Positions 50,285 through 59,311 of a stretch of DNA of 64,000 bases are shown here, piece by piece. The translations under genes and the position numbers were made by a program. The notes under the pieces were generated by a model. That model saw nothing but the letters and a program-made list of their open reading frames with translations, searched no databases and was not told where the DNA came from. Position 1 is the stretch's first letter; the number at the start of each line of letters is the position of its first letter. Source of the stretch: Bacillus sp. 103mf. GTDB lineage: Bacteria > Bacillota > Bacilli > Bacillales > Bacillaceae_G. The DNA is taken from NCBI RefSeq assembly GCF_900116295.1, contig NZ_FPAF01000003.1, forward strand, positions 62,001 to 126,000. The letters run 5' to 3'.

Positions 50285-50944
50285 ATGAAATATAAAATTA
50301 CTTGGTTATATCGAACAAAAGATGGCTTAGAGACTAGTCTGGAAACAGATTTTCTTCGTTTAGAAGAGGCAATGCAGTTCGCCACGGATTTTGAAAAAAC
50401 AGGGAGAACGAAGGAATTGTTATTTCAGGATGAAATGGGAATAGAATGGACGTTAAAAGAAGTTAAGAAACTAAGTAAACAAGTTGAAGAAGAACCGCAA
50501 GATCTTACGCTGTATTTTGATGGAGGATATGATATTGAGACGAAAGAAGCGGGCGCAGGGGTAAGTATTTATTATAAGAAACAGGGGAAATTGTATCGAA
50601 TTCGCCGCAACGCTTACATAGAAGGAATTGATGATAATAATGAAGCGGAATATGCAGCGTTATTATATGGAATGAATATACTGGAAGAGCTAGGTGTTAA
50701 GTATGAATCGGTTATACTGCGCGGTGATTCTCAAGTGGTTCTTCAACAATTGGCGGGTGAATGGCCATGTTACGAGGAGCATTTGATTCATTACCTAGAC
50801 CAGATTGAACAAAAAGCAAAAGAGATGAAAATAAAACTAGTATGTGAACCGGTTTCTAGGAAACAAAATAAAGAAGCTCATCAATTAGCAACACAAGCAC
50901 TGGAAAGAACGAACATTGATAGTCATAAAGAAATAACAGAATAG
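50285..50944 (+). CDS. RNase HI-family protein with N-terminal extension
   Basis: 219 residues from ATG 50285 after AAAGGGGGGAGCAAA. A 75-residue N-terminal domain (KITWLYRTKDGLETSLETDF, EEAMQFATDFEKTGRTKELL) precedes an RNase H fold: LYFDGGYDIETKEAGAGVSI with the first Asp (about 81), NNEAEYAALLYGM with Glu (about 123), LRGDSQVVLQQL with Asp (about 147) and a final NKEAHQLATQAL where His replaces the usual Asp. The next gene is the YpeQ-like zinc finger 13 bp on, as for B. subtilis ypeP-ypeQ. Confidence 0.8.
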   Translation: MKYKITWLYRTKDGLETSLETDFLRLEEAMQFATDFEKTGRTKELLFQDEMGIEWTLKEVKKLSKQVEEEPQDLTLYFDGGYDIETKEAGAGVSIYYKKQGKLYRIRRNAYIEGIDDNNEAEYAALLYGMNILEELGVKYESVILRGDSQVVLQQLAGEWPCYEEHLIHYLDQIEQKAKEMKIKLVCEPVSRKQNKEAHQLATQALERTNIDSHKEITE

Positions 50945-50957
50945 GAGTGTAGAAGGA

Positions 50958-51134
50958 GTGAATCGTAAGCAACTGATTACCGAGGTGAATGATTTATTAG
51001 AAACATATTGCGATGGTTGCTTTTTGCAGAAGCATTTTCGAAAGGAACATAGTAAATATTATGCTCACTCCTTTTGCATTCGGCAATGTACGATAGGAGA
51101 AAAGCTACAAGAGTATGGAAAACAATTACAATAG
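50958..51134 (+). CDS. ypeQ: YpeQ-like zinc-finger protein
   Basis: 58 residues from GTG 50958 after GTAGAAGGA. Zinc ligands are visible as CDGCFLQKHFRKEHSKYYAH then SFCIRQC: two CxxC/CxxxC pairs and histidines. It matches the small YpeQ zinc-finger proteins of Bacillus, and follows the ypeP-type RNase H gene. Too short to appear in simple gene scans; function unknown. Confidence 0.75.
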   Translation: MNRKQLITEVNDLLETYCDGCFLQKHFRKEHSKYYAHSFCIRQCTIGEKLQEYGKQLQ

Positions 51135-51258
51135 CCTCCTTGCTCAGGTGAAAGTTTTTTATTTCATTTCTGAACTGGCTACGCTAAAGATATAATAGGT
51201 GTACAGGTAAATAACTGAAACACATGGCTGGACAGATAAGTGAATTGCTTCTATTTGT

Positions 51259-51507
51259 ATGATTATGCAAGGACAACCTTTATATAACGTCTTATCTGAT
51301 GGAACACAGACATATAAGGTTTGGACAAAAAGCCCAATCGAAAATCCCTTACCACCATCGGATAAGGGATATTTTTCAGTTGATTGCACAACGGATATAA
51401 GTTCTCTGTCGGATGAATATGTAGCCAATATGCTGTTAAAAGTCAGCGATAGACCTACAAGCAATTTTATACAAGAAGATTATCTATCCTTGAAAGACCA
51501 TTGCTAA
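51259..51507 (+). CDS. Doubtful open frame, possible gene remnant
   Basis: 82 codons from ATG 51259 (QGQPLYNVLSDGTQTYKVWT, DISSLSDEYVANMLLKVSDR). No ribosome site stands in front of it and an antisense frame of similar length overlaps. The composition is ordinary for coding DNA, so it may be the remnant of a longer gene. The family is not recognised. Confidence 0.25.
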   Translation: MIMQGQPLYNVLSDGTQTYKVWTKSPIENPLPPSDKGYFSVDCTTDISSLSDEYVANMLLKVSDRPTSNFIQEDYLSLKDHC

Positions 51508-51743
51508 CGGAAAGGGGCGACTTTTTATCAAGAAAAGATAGACTGACGATAAGTGTTGTATTCTGGAAAAAATTTTTAAAAAAATTCAAAGAGTCATAAG
51601 TAATACTTATCAAATATTATAATTAATCAATATTTCACTTATTGTATTTGGCGATATAAAATGAAAGAGGCTTTAGAAAGTGTTAAAAAAATTATTTGGT
51701 TATAGAAGAATTCAAATTTCAATTGATAATGGGAGTGGATTTT

Positions 51744-52106
51744 ATGATTCTTGGTTTGCATCACGCTCAGATAACTATTCCAAAAGGTGCTGAAGAAGAG
51801 GGAAAAAAATTTTATTGTGGAATTCTTGGTCTACCTGAGAAAGAAAAGCCCGAATCACTAAAGGGGCGCGGAGGATTTTGGTTAAAAGTCGGAGATAGAG
51901 ATGTACATATAGGTACAGAAGAAGGTGTTGATCGATTAAAAACAAAAGCCCATATAGCTTATCAAGTAGAGGATATATCGTACTGGAGAAATGTGTTAGA
52001 ACAAAATAACATTCAGATAATTGAAGGAGTACCAATCCCAGGCTTTGAACGTTTTGAGTTCAGAGACCCATTCGGAAACAGAGTGGAAATGATTCAAGAA
52101 ATTTAG
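51744..52106 (+). CDS. VOC-family (glyoxalase-like) protein
   Basis: 120 residues from ATG 51744 after GGGAGTGGATTTT. VOC fold: ILGLHHAQITIPKGAEEEGK at the start with the His ligand at residue 5, GGFWLKVGDRDVHIGTEEGV in the middle, and FEFRDPFGNRVEMIQEI at the end with the conserved DPFGN and Glu ligand. The substrate is unknown. Single gene; a composite repeat follows at 52159. Confidence 0.8.
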   Translation: MILGLHHAQITIPKGAEEEGKKFYCGILGLPEKEKPESLKGRGGFWLKVGDRDVHIGTEEGVDRLKTKAHIAYQVEDISYWRNVLEQNNIQIIEGVPIPGFERFEFRDPFGNRVEMIQEI

Positions 52107-52158
52107 TTACGCCATTAATTAAATTTGGTATTTAGATGAAGATAAATATAATTAAAAA

Positions 52159-52402
52159 GTAACTACTCAGTCACTCTATGAAAAACCGGTAGAAAAGCCT
52201 TTTTTAAGTGGTCAAGAGGGACTGGCTATGTATAGGAGCGGTCAGGGCCTTTTCCTGCCATACGCAAAGTTTTAAAACAAAGAAAGGCAGCGAGGTGGAG
52301 GTCCATTTTTATCTTCATGGCAGCAATTATAGGTAAGCGTATTTTCGCTGGAATTATACTCCTTACCAAACTTCTAAATGAAATGTATGGCTGAGTAGTT
52401 AC
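52159..52402. repeat. Composite repeat: bcr1-like core inside GTAACTACTCAG ends
   Basis: A 244-bp unit with ends GTAACTACTCAG (52159-52170) and CTGAGTAGTTAC (52391-52402), a perfect 12-bp inverted pair. Its core is bcr1-like on the minus strand (GGACTGGCTATGTATAGGAG, CGGTCAGGGCCTTTTCCTGC). The unit at 61434 has the same left end but lacks the right one. Confidence 0.6.
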
Positions 52403-52566
52403 ATTAAAAATAGACAAAGAGCTTAGGGGAATTTTCTAAGCTCTTTGTTGTGATTTATAATGAGAATTCGTTTGATATTTAATTACGATTTACGATGAGA
52501 AGTGGTACGTTTTTTATCGTTTTGCACCTCAAAAGTGAACCTGTTAGAAACTTCTCTGGATGTTTT

Positions 52567-52815
52567 TTAATTCTTTGCTTCTTGTAATTGATGCTCGCAT
52601 CTTTCTAATTTTTCTTCTTGATCCAATAGAAACGGTGCATCTAAATCTGTTGCTACTTCTTTCATTGTTTCGAGCTGATGACGAGCGGATTCAATGGCAT
52701 TTGTAGCGTGCTGCAATGATTCAGGGTCCATTGTGACTGTCGCAGAACCAACCATCTTTTGCGCAGTTTCTACGCGGAATTTTACTTCTTCAAAATCGTT
52801 TACAGGTGAACCCAT
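52567..52815 (-). CDS. ytzC: YtzC-like DUF2524 protein
   Basis: 82 residues, predicted a two-helix coiled coil (FEEVKFRVETAQKMVGSATV, LQHATNAIESARHQLETMKE, LDQEEKLERCEHQLQEAKN). Matches DUF2524 (YtzC), a small Bacillales protein of unknown function. TAAGGAGGAGAAAATA precedes ATG 52815. Confidence 0.78.
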   Translation of the reverse strand: MGSPVNDFEEVKFRVETAQKMVGSATVTMDPESLQHATNAIESARHQLETMKEVATDLDAPFLLDQEEKLERCEHQLQEAKN

Positions 52816-52889
52816 TATTTTCTCCTCCTTATTTTTTCATTTCACATAGTTTTTGCTCTGTGGAAAAGAAATATGCAGAAGAATAACAA

Positions 52890-52914
52890 AGGAGGTTATC
52901 AGTAGATAACCTCC
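52890..52914 (-). terminator. Terminator after csp gene
   Basis: AGGAGGTTATC / GATAACCTCCT with short AGTA loop, 15 bp past the csp stop codon. Confidence 0.7.
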
Positions 52915-52928
52915 TGTCATGTATCAAA

Positions 52929-53126
52929 TTAAAGTTTTACTACGTTAGTAGCTTGAGGTCCGCGATTTCCTTCAACGATTTCGAAAGAAACTTCTTGACC
53001 TTCTTCTAAAGATTTGTAGCCTTCGCCTTGAATTGCAGTGAAGTGTACGAACACATCGTCAGCACCTTCAATTTCGATAAATCCAAAACCTTTTTCGCTA
53101 TTAAACCATTTTACTTTACCTTGCAT
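52929..53126 (-). CDS. Cold-shock protein (CspA family)
   Basis: 65 residues from ATG 53126 after AGGGGGCATTGTAGT; the longer frame upstream (to 53183) is leader. The cold-shock domain is complete: [20 protein letters not shown] carries RNP1 (KGFGFI), and [11 protein letters not shown] carries RNP2 (VFVHF). It binds single-stranded RNA and acts as an RNA chaperone. A long AT-rich leader of over 60 nt upstream is usual for csp genes. A hairpin AGGAGGTTATC...GATAACCTCCT at 52890-52913 ends it. Confidence 0.93.
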   Translation of the reverse strand: MQGKVKWFNSEKGFGFIEIEGADDVFVHFTAIQGEGYKSLEEGQEVSFEIVEGNRGPQATNVVKL

Positions 53127-53399
53127 ACTACAATGCCCCCTAAATATGTGTATTTTTATCGTGGATTTCAAAATGTAAAACAAGGAATTTTACATTCAAA
53201 TATCGAATATATAAGGTAAGAAGTGGTAGGGGGATTTCATTAATCCTTCATGGCATGTTTTTTAATCCGTTGAGCCTTCTTTTTTTGTTTGGTGTAATGG
53301 AAGTACAAATTATTTTACGGAATGTAAATATTGCTTTTTCTATTCATTTTGCATATAAAGTTTTATAATTGTTTATATAAGATTGAAGGGGAGATTTCT

Positions 53400-53708
53400 A
53401 TGTATCGAACCACCGTAAATGAAAAGGAAATTATTATTACATTAGCAGCAAAAATACGGAAAGAAGTAACAGACAGAAATCCATTATACGAGGCTGTTCT
53501 TCAAATAGCTGAACGATTACTTCAAACAAAACAACCGACATTTGCTGTAAATCATGAAATATTTGGGTTGATTATTGGAGAAGTACAAAGAGGAGAAGTA
53601 ACAGTTTTTGCAGTGGAACATATTATTCCAAAACAGAATATATTCGGTTCGAACAATATTTTCTATCCAACTGGGGAAACAAGCAAATTTGTAATGGGAA
53701 TAGAATAG
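53400..53708 (+). CDS. Hypothetical protein
   Basis: 102 residues from ATG 53400 after GAAGGGGAGATTTCT. Begins MYRTTVNEKEIIITLAAKIR and ends PTGETSKFVMGIE; a helix at about 27-42 (LYEAVLQIAERLLQT) and a beta-rich middle (VNHEIFGLIIGEVQRGEVTV). No family recognised. A terminator hairpin (53716-53746, AAAGCGGCC / GGTCGCTTT) follows. Confidence 0.55.
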   Translation: MYRTTVNEKEIIITLAAKIRKEVTDRNPLYEAVLQIAERLLQTKQPTFAVNHEIFGLIIGEVQRGEVTVFAVEHIIPKQNIFGSNNIFYPTGETSKFVMGIE

Positions 53709-53767
53709 AAATAAAAAGCGGCCATAACAATGTGTTACGGTCGCTTTCTGAAGAGAGGGGAATGGGG

Positions 53768-54388
53768 ATGAAACGGGTAATAAAAGAGTTTTTCTTTCAG
53801 CACGATATTGTCATTATGATTGGAGTTTTAATTGCTATTATCGTATTTTTGAACATGCAATTGTTTACATGGATTGCAGCTATTGCAGTTATTGCAGGTA
53901 TTATTTTTTATACAATTAACGAATATGTAACACATCGTTTTTTATTCCATTTAAAACCGCCAAAGAATGCATTTTTATTAAAAATGCTAAAACGTCTTCA
54001 TTACGATCATCATGTATACCCGAATGATTTAAATCTACTATTTTTACCAGTGTGGTATAGTCTTCCTGGATTTACGATTTATTTATGTATTGTATATGGT
54101 ATTACTTCTAACGTCACGGTGACATTATCATTTGGAATTGGAATGATTGTCATGCTATTAGTATATGAATGGAAACATTACATTGCGCATCGACCAATGC
54201 GTCCATTGACTCCGTACGGAAGATGGCTAAAGAAGCAACATTTACTTCATCATTATAAAAATGAGAATTATTGGTTTGGAGTATCAAATTTATTTTACGA
54301 TTTTCTGTTTAAGACATATAAAGAAGGAAAAGATGTCGAAACGAGTGAAACTGCTCGTAATTTAGAAGGTGAAAAAGCGGTGCGATAA
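53768..54388 (+). CDS. Fatty-acid hydroxylase / sterol-desaturase family membrane protein
   Basis: About 206 residues from ATG 53768 (AGAGAGGGGA upstream; ATG 53762 sits too close). Four hydrophobic helices and the eight-His diiron cluster: HRFLFH (about 60), HYDHH (about 84), the EWKHYIAHRP pair (about 140) and KQHLLHHY (about 164). The family hydroxylates or desaturates lipids. It is next to acetate permease genes, but no operon link is visible. Confidence 0.78.
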   Translation: MKRVIKEFFFQHDIVIMIGVLIAIIVFLNMQLFTWIAAIAVIAGIIFYTINEYVTHRFLFHLKPPKNAFLLKMLKRLHYDHHVYPNDLNLLFLPVWYSLPGFTIYLCIVYGITSNVTVTLSFGIGMIVMLLVYEWKHYIAHRPMRPLTPYGRWLKKQHLLHHYKNENYWFGVSNLFYDFLFKTYKEGKDVETSETARNLEGEKAVR

Positions 54389-54537
54389 GTACTGCTTTTT
54401 ATTTTAATAAACTATATCGGAATTTTAGGGAAAAATGACATAATTTGTCTATCGAAAAATCTTTGCATACAAAAATAGATTGTCTACAATAAACTTAAGT
54501 TTCTGAATATTTATAAAATTAGGATTTTTATTTATGA

Positions 54538-54556
54538 AAGAAAGCGTTTAGCGATT
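54538..54556. promoter_or_regulatory. Possible cre-like (CcpA) site upstream of DUF485-actP
   Basis: AAGAAAGCGTTTAGCGA contains AAAGCGTTT of the cre consensus but departs at both outer positions. It lies 30 bp before the DUF485 start. Catabolite control of acetate uptake would make sense; the site is weak. Confidence 0.3.
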
Positions 54557-54585
54557 TGTATTGAAAAGAAAGGAGTAGGTATGAA

Positions 54586-54924
54586 ATGAAACAAGAAACA
54601 TCTGCGCGTAAATTGAATGGTGAAATCAATTACTCAAACGTAGTACAGTCTGCCGAATTTCAAAATTTGTTACAAGCAAAGAAAAAATTTATTGTACCGA
54701 TGAGTATTTTCTTTTTCAGTTTTTTTATTGCTTTGCCTATATTAACATCGTATTCAAAAGTACTCAATACATCAGCGTTTGGTGATATTACATGGGCATG
54801 GGTATTTGCATTTGCTCAGTTCATTATGACATGGACATTGTGCATGATTTACAGTAAAAAAGCAGAATCATTTGATCGATTATCGAATCAAATTCTTGAA
54901 AACTTGGATAAAGAGAGGGGATAA
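54586..54924 (+). CDS. DUF485 membrane protein
   Basis: 112 residues with two hydrophobic helices (about 38-58 and 72-92: VPMSIFFFSFFIALPILTSY and WAWVFAFAQFIMTWTLCMIY). DUF485 proteins precede ActP-type permeases, and here the gene ends 3 bp before actP. GAAAGGAGTAGGTATGAA precedes ATG 54586. Confidence 0.85.
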   Translation: MKQETSARKLNGEINYSNVVQSAEFQNLLQAKKKFIVPMSIFFFSFFIALPILTSYSKVLNTSAFGDITWAWVFAFAQFIMTWTLCMIYSKKAESFDRLSNQILENLDKERG

Positions 54925-54927
54925 ATA

Positions 54928-56478
54928 TTGAATACAACAGCTTTCACTTTATTTTTAGCCATTGTTCTTGGAACGCTTGTTATTACGTATTATGCATCGA
55001 AAAAAACAAAAAATGCAAGTGATTTTTATACAGCAGGCGGTGGGTTAACAGGATGGCAAAACGGTTTGGCGATTGCGGGCGATTACATGTCCGCTGCTTC
55101 TTTTCTTGGAATTGCCGGAGCAATAGCATTAACAGGGTTTGATGGATTTTTTTATAGCATTGGTTTTCTTGTTGCCTATTTAGTTGTATTATATCTTGTT
55201 GCAGAGCCGCTTCGGAACCTCGGGAAATTTACATTAGCAGATATGATTGCAGCGCGTTTTGATGCAAGAAAAGTACGCGGAGTAGCAGCGCTTAATACGA
55301 TGACAATTTCAATTTTTTATATGATTGCACAGTTAGTCGGAGCAGGAGCACTTATTAAATTATTATTAGGAATCGAATACAGTGCGGCTGTACTCATTGT
55401 TGGGACATTGATGACTGTATATGTTATTTTTGGAGGAATGACAGCAACGAGCTGGGTGCAAATTGTTAAAGCGGTATTATTAATGGCCGGTACTTTTATT
55501 ATTTCTGTTATTGTGTTTTCAAAGTTTAACTTTAGTATTACAGAAATGTTTGCACAAATGAAGACAGCGACACCATTGAAAGAAGCATTTTTAAATCCTG
55601 GTGTAAAGTATAAAGATGGTTTAGATACAATTTCGCTAAATTTAGGACTTGTTCTTGGTACAGCAGGGTTGCCGCATATTCTCGTTCGTTTCTTTACAGT
55701 GCGTGATGCGAAAACAGCCCGTCAATCTGTTGTATATGCCACGTGGCTAATCGGAGCTTTTTATATTATGACAATTTTCTTAGGATTTGGTGCAGCAGCA
55801 TTTGTTGGGAATGGAGCAATTGTGAAAGCGAATGCAGCTGGTAATATGGCGGCACCAATGTTAGCAGAAGCGTTAGGTGGAAATCTTTTATTCGCTTTCG
55901 TTTCGGCAGTAGCCTTTGCGACAATTTTAGCTGTAGTAGCAGGACTTGTTTTAACAGCAGCATCGGCGTTTGCTCACGATTTTTATAATGAAATTTTACG
56001 CCGAGGAAAAGCAACAGAAAAAGAACAAGTAAAAATGGCACGCTACGCTTCAGTGGGAGTTGCAGTATTTTCTATTATTTTAGCGTTATTTGCACAAACG
56101 TTAAATGTAGCGTTCCTTGTATCGCTTGCATTTGCTGTTGCGGCAAGCGCGAACTTACCAGTTATTCTATTTACGATATACTGGAAGCGCTTTAATACGA
56201 CGGGTGCTATTTGTGGTATGCTTGTTGGCTTAACTTCCGCAATTCTCCTCGTTGCAATGAGTCCGAATGTATGGAATCCAGTGGTTGGAAAAGCGATTTT
56301 TGTGGGAGACCCCTTATTTCCATATACAACGCCAGGAATTATTTCTATTCCACTTGGATTTTTAGCGGCATATTTAGGAACGATTTTCTCAAGTAAGAAA
56401 GAAGATGTGGCGAAATTTGATGAAATACTTGTAAAGTCGAATACAGGACATGGTATTAGTGATATCTCAGCACATTAA
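54928..56478 (+). CDS. actP: Sodium/solute symporter, acetate permease-like
   Basis: 516 residues with about 13 hydrophobic helices of the SSS family. Signature segments: GGGLTGWQNGLAIAGDYMSA (about 36-55) and the LGLVLGTAGLPHILVRFFTV block with the RxFTVRDAKTAR sequence (about 240). Start TTG 54928 after GAGAGGGGATAAATA. Paired with DUF485 as for E. coli yjcH-actP. It imports acetate or another short-chain acid. Terminator at 56480. Confidence 0.85.
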   Translation: MNTTAFTLFLAIVLGTLVITYYASKKTKNASDFYTAGGGLTGWQNGLAIAGDYMSAASFLGIAGAIALTGFDGFFYSIGFLVAYLVVLYLVAEPLRNLGKFTLADMIAARFDARKVRGVAALNTMTISIFYMIAQLVGAGALIKLLLGIEYSAAVLIVGTLMTVYVIFGGMTATSWVQIVKAVLLMAGTFIISVIVFSKFNFSITEMFAQMKTATPLKEAFLNPGVKYKDGLDTISLNLGLVLGTAGLPHILVRFFTVRDAKTARQSVVYATWLIGAFYIMTIFLGFGAAAFVGNGAIVKANAAGNMAAPMLAEALGGNLLFAFVSAVAFATILAVVAGLVLTAASAFAHDFYNEILRRGKATEKEQVKMARYASVGVAVFSIILALFAQTLNVAFLVSLAFAVAASANLPVILFTIYWKRFNTTGAICGMLVGLTSAILLVAMSPNVWNPVVGKAIFVGDPLFPYTTPGIISIPLGFLAAYLGTIFSSKKEDVAKFDEILVKSNTGHGISDISAH

Positions 56479-56479
56479 G

Positions 56480-56525
56480 AAACAGAAGTGCTTTCTGGCT
56501 AAGGGAAGGCACTTCTGTTTTTATT
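56480..56525 (+). terminator. Terminator after actP-like gene
   Basis: AACAGAAGTGC / GCACTTCTGTT stem, then TTTATTTG. Confidence 0.8.
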
Positions 56526-56693
56526 TGTTTTCTCAATTAAATTTATCCATTTTTATTGTGGATTTTTTTGTTTATACAGTAGGATTTATATTATTTTTGT
56601 GGAATGAAAGTTTAGTGAGAGAAAAGTTTCAACTATTATGAGGCACCGAGCAGCTATAGAGATAAAAAGTTGTAATGGAAGGTGGAATATATA

Positions 56694-58046
56694 GTGAAAA
56701 CGAGGCAAATTGGAGAATTATTAGCCAAAGATGAAAAATATGTATGGCATGGAATGCGTCCGTATAGTCCGAGCAGTACAATGATTGGAACAAAGGCAGA
56801 GGGCTGTTGGGTGGAGGATAGTGAAGGAAAGCGCTATTTAGATGGAATGAGCGGTCTTTGGTGTGTGAATAGTGGTTATGGAAGAAAAGAACTAGCTGAT
56901 GCTGCACATGAACAGCTGAAAAAGCTTTCTTATTTTCCGATGTCACAGTCACATGAGCCGGCAATTCAATTAGCAGAAAAATTAAATGAGTGGCTTGGAG
57001 GAGAATACGTTATTTTCTTCTCTAACAGTGGATCAGAGGCTAATGAGACAGCATTTAAAATTGCTCGCCAATATTATGCATTTAAAGGAGAACCGCATCG
57101 TTTTAAAGTTATGGCACGCTACCGTGGTTATCATGGAAATACGATGGCAGCAATGGCAGCAACAGGCCAAGCACAACGGAAATATCAATATGAACCGTTA
57201 GTAGCAGGATTTTTACATGTCACACCGCCAGACTGTTATCGCATGCCGAGAATTGAAGAAGAAAATATTTACGAGGTGGAATGCGTAAAGGAAATTGACC
57301 GCGTAATGTCATGGGAACTAAGTGAAACGATCGCTGCATTTATTATGGAGCCAATTATTACAGGCGGAGGTATTTTAATGCCGCCGCAAAATTATATGAA
57401 AGCTGTCCAAGAAACGTGCAAAAAGCATGGAGCCCTTCTTATTAGTGATGAGGTTATTTGTGGTTTTGGACGTACAGGAAAACCATTTGGGTTCATGCAT
57501 TATGATGTAAAGCCAGATATTATTACGATGGCAAAGGGAATTACAAGTGGATATTTACCATTGTCCGCAACGGCAGTGAAAAAAGAAATTTACGAGGCGT
57601 TCCAAGGGGCTGGAGAATACGAATTTTTCCGCCATATTAATACATTTGGTGGAAATCCAGCTGCTTGTGCCTTAGCGCTTAAAAATTTAGAAATTATGGA
57701 GGACGAAGGCTTGATTGATCGTTCTGCTCAGATGGGATCTCTTCTATTGAAACAATTAAAAGAGGCAATTGGTGATCATCCATATGTAGGAGATATTCGC
57801 GGAAAGGGATTACTCGTGGGAATTGAACTTGTAAACGATAAAGCGACGAAAGAACCAATTGATGGGGACAAAATTGCAAGTGTTGTGAATGCTTGTAAAG
57901 AAAAAGGATTACTTATTGGACGCAACGGTATGACGACAGTCGGTTATAATAACGTTTTAACGTTAGCGCCGCCGCTTGTAATTTCTAGTGAAGAAATTAC
58001 GTTTGTTGTAACAACAGTGAAAGAGGCAATGGAGCGTATTAGATAA
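56694..58046 (+). CDS. Class III PLP aminotransferase
   Basis: About 450 residues from GTG 56694, after GGAAGGTGG; an in-frame GTG at 56682 lies inside that site. Fold type I class III features: FFSNSGSEANETAFKIARQY (about 109-128), RYRGYHGNTMAAMAATG (about 141), the DEVICGFGRTGKPFGF cofactor Asp (about 254), and the PLP lysine in TMAKGITSGYLPLSA (about 282). The type fits omega-amino acid:pyruvate transaminases. Ends with a strong terminator at 58050. Confidence 0.85.
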   Translation: MKTRQIGELLAKDEKYVWHGMRPYSPSSTMIGTKAEGCWVEDSEGKRYLDGMSGLWCVNSGYGRKELADAAHEQLKKLSYFPMSQSHEPAIQLAEKLNEWLGGEYVIFFSNSGSEANETAFKIARQYYAFKGEPHRFKVMARYRGYHGNTMAAMAATGQAQRKYQYEPLVAGFLHVTPPDCYRMPRIEEENIYEVECVKEIDRVMSWELSETIAAFIMEPIITGGGILMPPQNYMKAVQETCKKHGALLISDEVICGFGRTGKPFGFMHYDVKPDIITMAKGITSGYLPLSATAVKKEIYEAFQGAGEYEFFRHINTFGGNPAACALALKNLEIMEDEGLIDRSAQMGSLLLKQLKEAIGDHPYVGDIRGKGLLVGIELVNDKATKEPIDGDKIASVVNACKEKGLLIGRNGMTTVGYNNVLTLAPPLVISSEEITFVVTTVKEAMERIR

Positions 58047-58049
58047 AAA

Positions 58050-58096
58050 TAGGCAGGCGAGCCGGGACATAGAGGCTCGCCTGTCTATTTTTCAAG
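58050..58096 (+). terminator. Terminator after aminotransferase gene
   Basis: ATAGGCAGGCGAGCC / GGCTCGCCTGTCTAT stem with TTTTTC tail. Confidence 0.85.
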
Positions 58097-58376
58097 ACAC
58101 ATGTTTCATCATGGCATGTAATCATCTGCTTTAAAAAGATGTCTTTTCCATTCATGACACATCTCTAATCATTTTTTATAACAGTACAGCTACATTAGCC
58201 CTTATAGATGATCTTTTCTTGTATTCCTGCTCATCATTTATTGTGGTTACATGGTAATGAGATTTACGATTGCTTAAAAGAAATTAGTATTGGAGATTTT
58301 GTTATTTATAATACAGTTCATGCACTTGTATAATAAAGGAAACGGATGGGTAAATAAAAAGAACGGAGAAGTAAAT
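58097..58376. other. Intergenic region before merR-type gene
   Basis: No gene is supported. An in-frame extension of the MerR frame to 58290 has no ribosome site; GAACGGAGAAGTAAAT fixes the start at 58377. The rest shows no signal I can name. Confidence 0.5.
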
Positions 58377-59213
58377 ATGTTATTAAATCAACGGTTTACA
58401 ATTGGAGAAATGGCGAAAATGCATAATATCCCTGAATCGACATTGCGGTATTATGATGAAAAGGGAATCTTTCATCCAGCAATTGTTGATTCGCAAACAA
58501 ATTATCGCTACTATACAATCGATCAATTTTCAATGTTGGATACAATTAAGTTTTTACGACAGTTAAATATACCGCTAAAAGAGATTAAACGATATATAGA
58601 TGAAAGAACACCAGCATTTGCGCTGGATTTATTGGAGAAACAGGAAGAGATGTTACTGAAAAAACAAAGGGAAATTGAATATACGTTAGCAAAAATAAAG
58701 CATAAAATTTATTTAATGAAAGAAGCTGTACAAACAGATGCTTATACGGTCTTTTTTAAAGAATTACCAAAGCGGAAAATTACAGCTCTTCCTATTACTC
58801 CAAATGTAACAGATGATATGTTTGAATATTATATTCATTCACTTCAAAAAAATATGAAACAAGTAGATGATAGTTTATTTTCAGGTGATATAGGTGTGAC
58901 TGTAGCAAAAGATGGATTATTACAACATGATTTTCAAGCATACAATCGTGTATTTATTCTTCTTGATTACATGCCATTTCAAATTACTACTTCCCATGTA
59001 ATTGAAGAGGGAATATATGCGTGTGCGTATCATCATGGACCATACGAAGAAACTGGTAAGACTTACAAGAGGCTGCTACTAGCTATTGAGAAAGATGGAT
59101 ATGAAATATATGGTGACGCAATTGAACTGGCCTTAATTGATTTGTCTGTAACGGATAATCAAGAGGAGCAAGTGACAGAAATCCAAATCCCTGTGATGAA
59201 AAAAGTGAAATAG
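58377..59213 (+). CDS. MerR-family regulator with GyrI-like effector domain
   Basis: 278 residues. The N-terminal MerR helix-turn-helix (FTIGEMAKMHNIPESTLRYY, DEKGIFHPAIVDSQTNYRYY, about 7-45) is followed by a long coiled-coil helix (FALDLLEKQEEMLLKKQREI) and a GyrI-like ligand-binding domain (about 140-275, with YHHGPYEETGKTYKRLL), as in BmrR/BltR. It should bind the dyad at 59251-59273 and activate the MATE gene when a drug binds. Confidence 0.88.
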   Translation: MLLNQRFTIGEMAKMHNIPESTLRYYDEKGIFHPAIVDSQTNYRYYTIDQFSMLDTIKFLRQLNIPLKEIKRYIDERTPAFALDLLEKQEEMLLKKQREIEYTLAKIKHKIYLMKEAVQTDAYTVFFKELPKRKITALPITPNVTDDMFEYYIHSLQKNMKQVDDSLFSGDIGVTVAKDGLLQHDFQAYNRVFILLDYMPFQITTSHVIEEGIYACAYHHGPYEETGKTYKRLLLAIEKDGYEIYGDAIELALIDLSVTDNQEEQVTEIQIPVMKKVK

Positions 59214-59248
59214 AAAGGCTTCTCATTTATATATTTTTTACTTCTCTC

Positions 59249-59279
59249 TTGACCTTCAAGTAACTTGAAGGTCTACAAT
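59249..59279 (+). promoter_or_regulatory. MerR-type promoter of the MATE gene
   Basis: TTGACC (59249-59254), a 19-bp spacer and TACAAT (59274-59279). Spanning it is the perfect 23-bp dyad of arms GACCTTCAAGT and ACTTGAAGGTC around one A (59251-59273). The overlong 19-bp spacer with a centred dyad is the hallmark of promoters activated by MerR proteins through DNA untwisting. Confidence 0.9.
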
Positions 59280-59311
59280 ATGAACAGAGAGTCGTAAAGG
59301 AGAATTTTGTA

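Noticed and set aside
51159-51464. 101-codon minus-strand frame
   Set aside because: No ribosome site and no recognisable pattern; overlaps another doubtful frame on the other strand.
53244-53315. Short basic minus-strand frame (LYFHYTKQKKKAQRIKKHAM...)
   Set aside because: Looks protein-like but has no ribosome site or start codon other than TTG, and no terminator.
55766-56041. 91-codon minus-strand frame in the acetate permease gene
   Set aside because: Antisense shadow with leucine-rich low-complexity composition.
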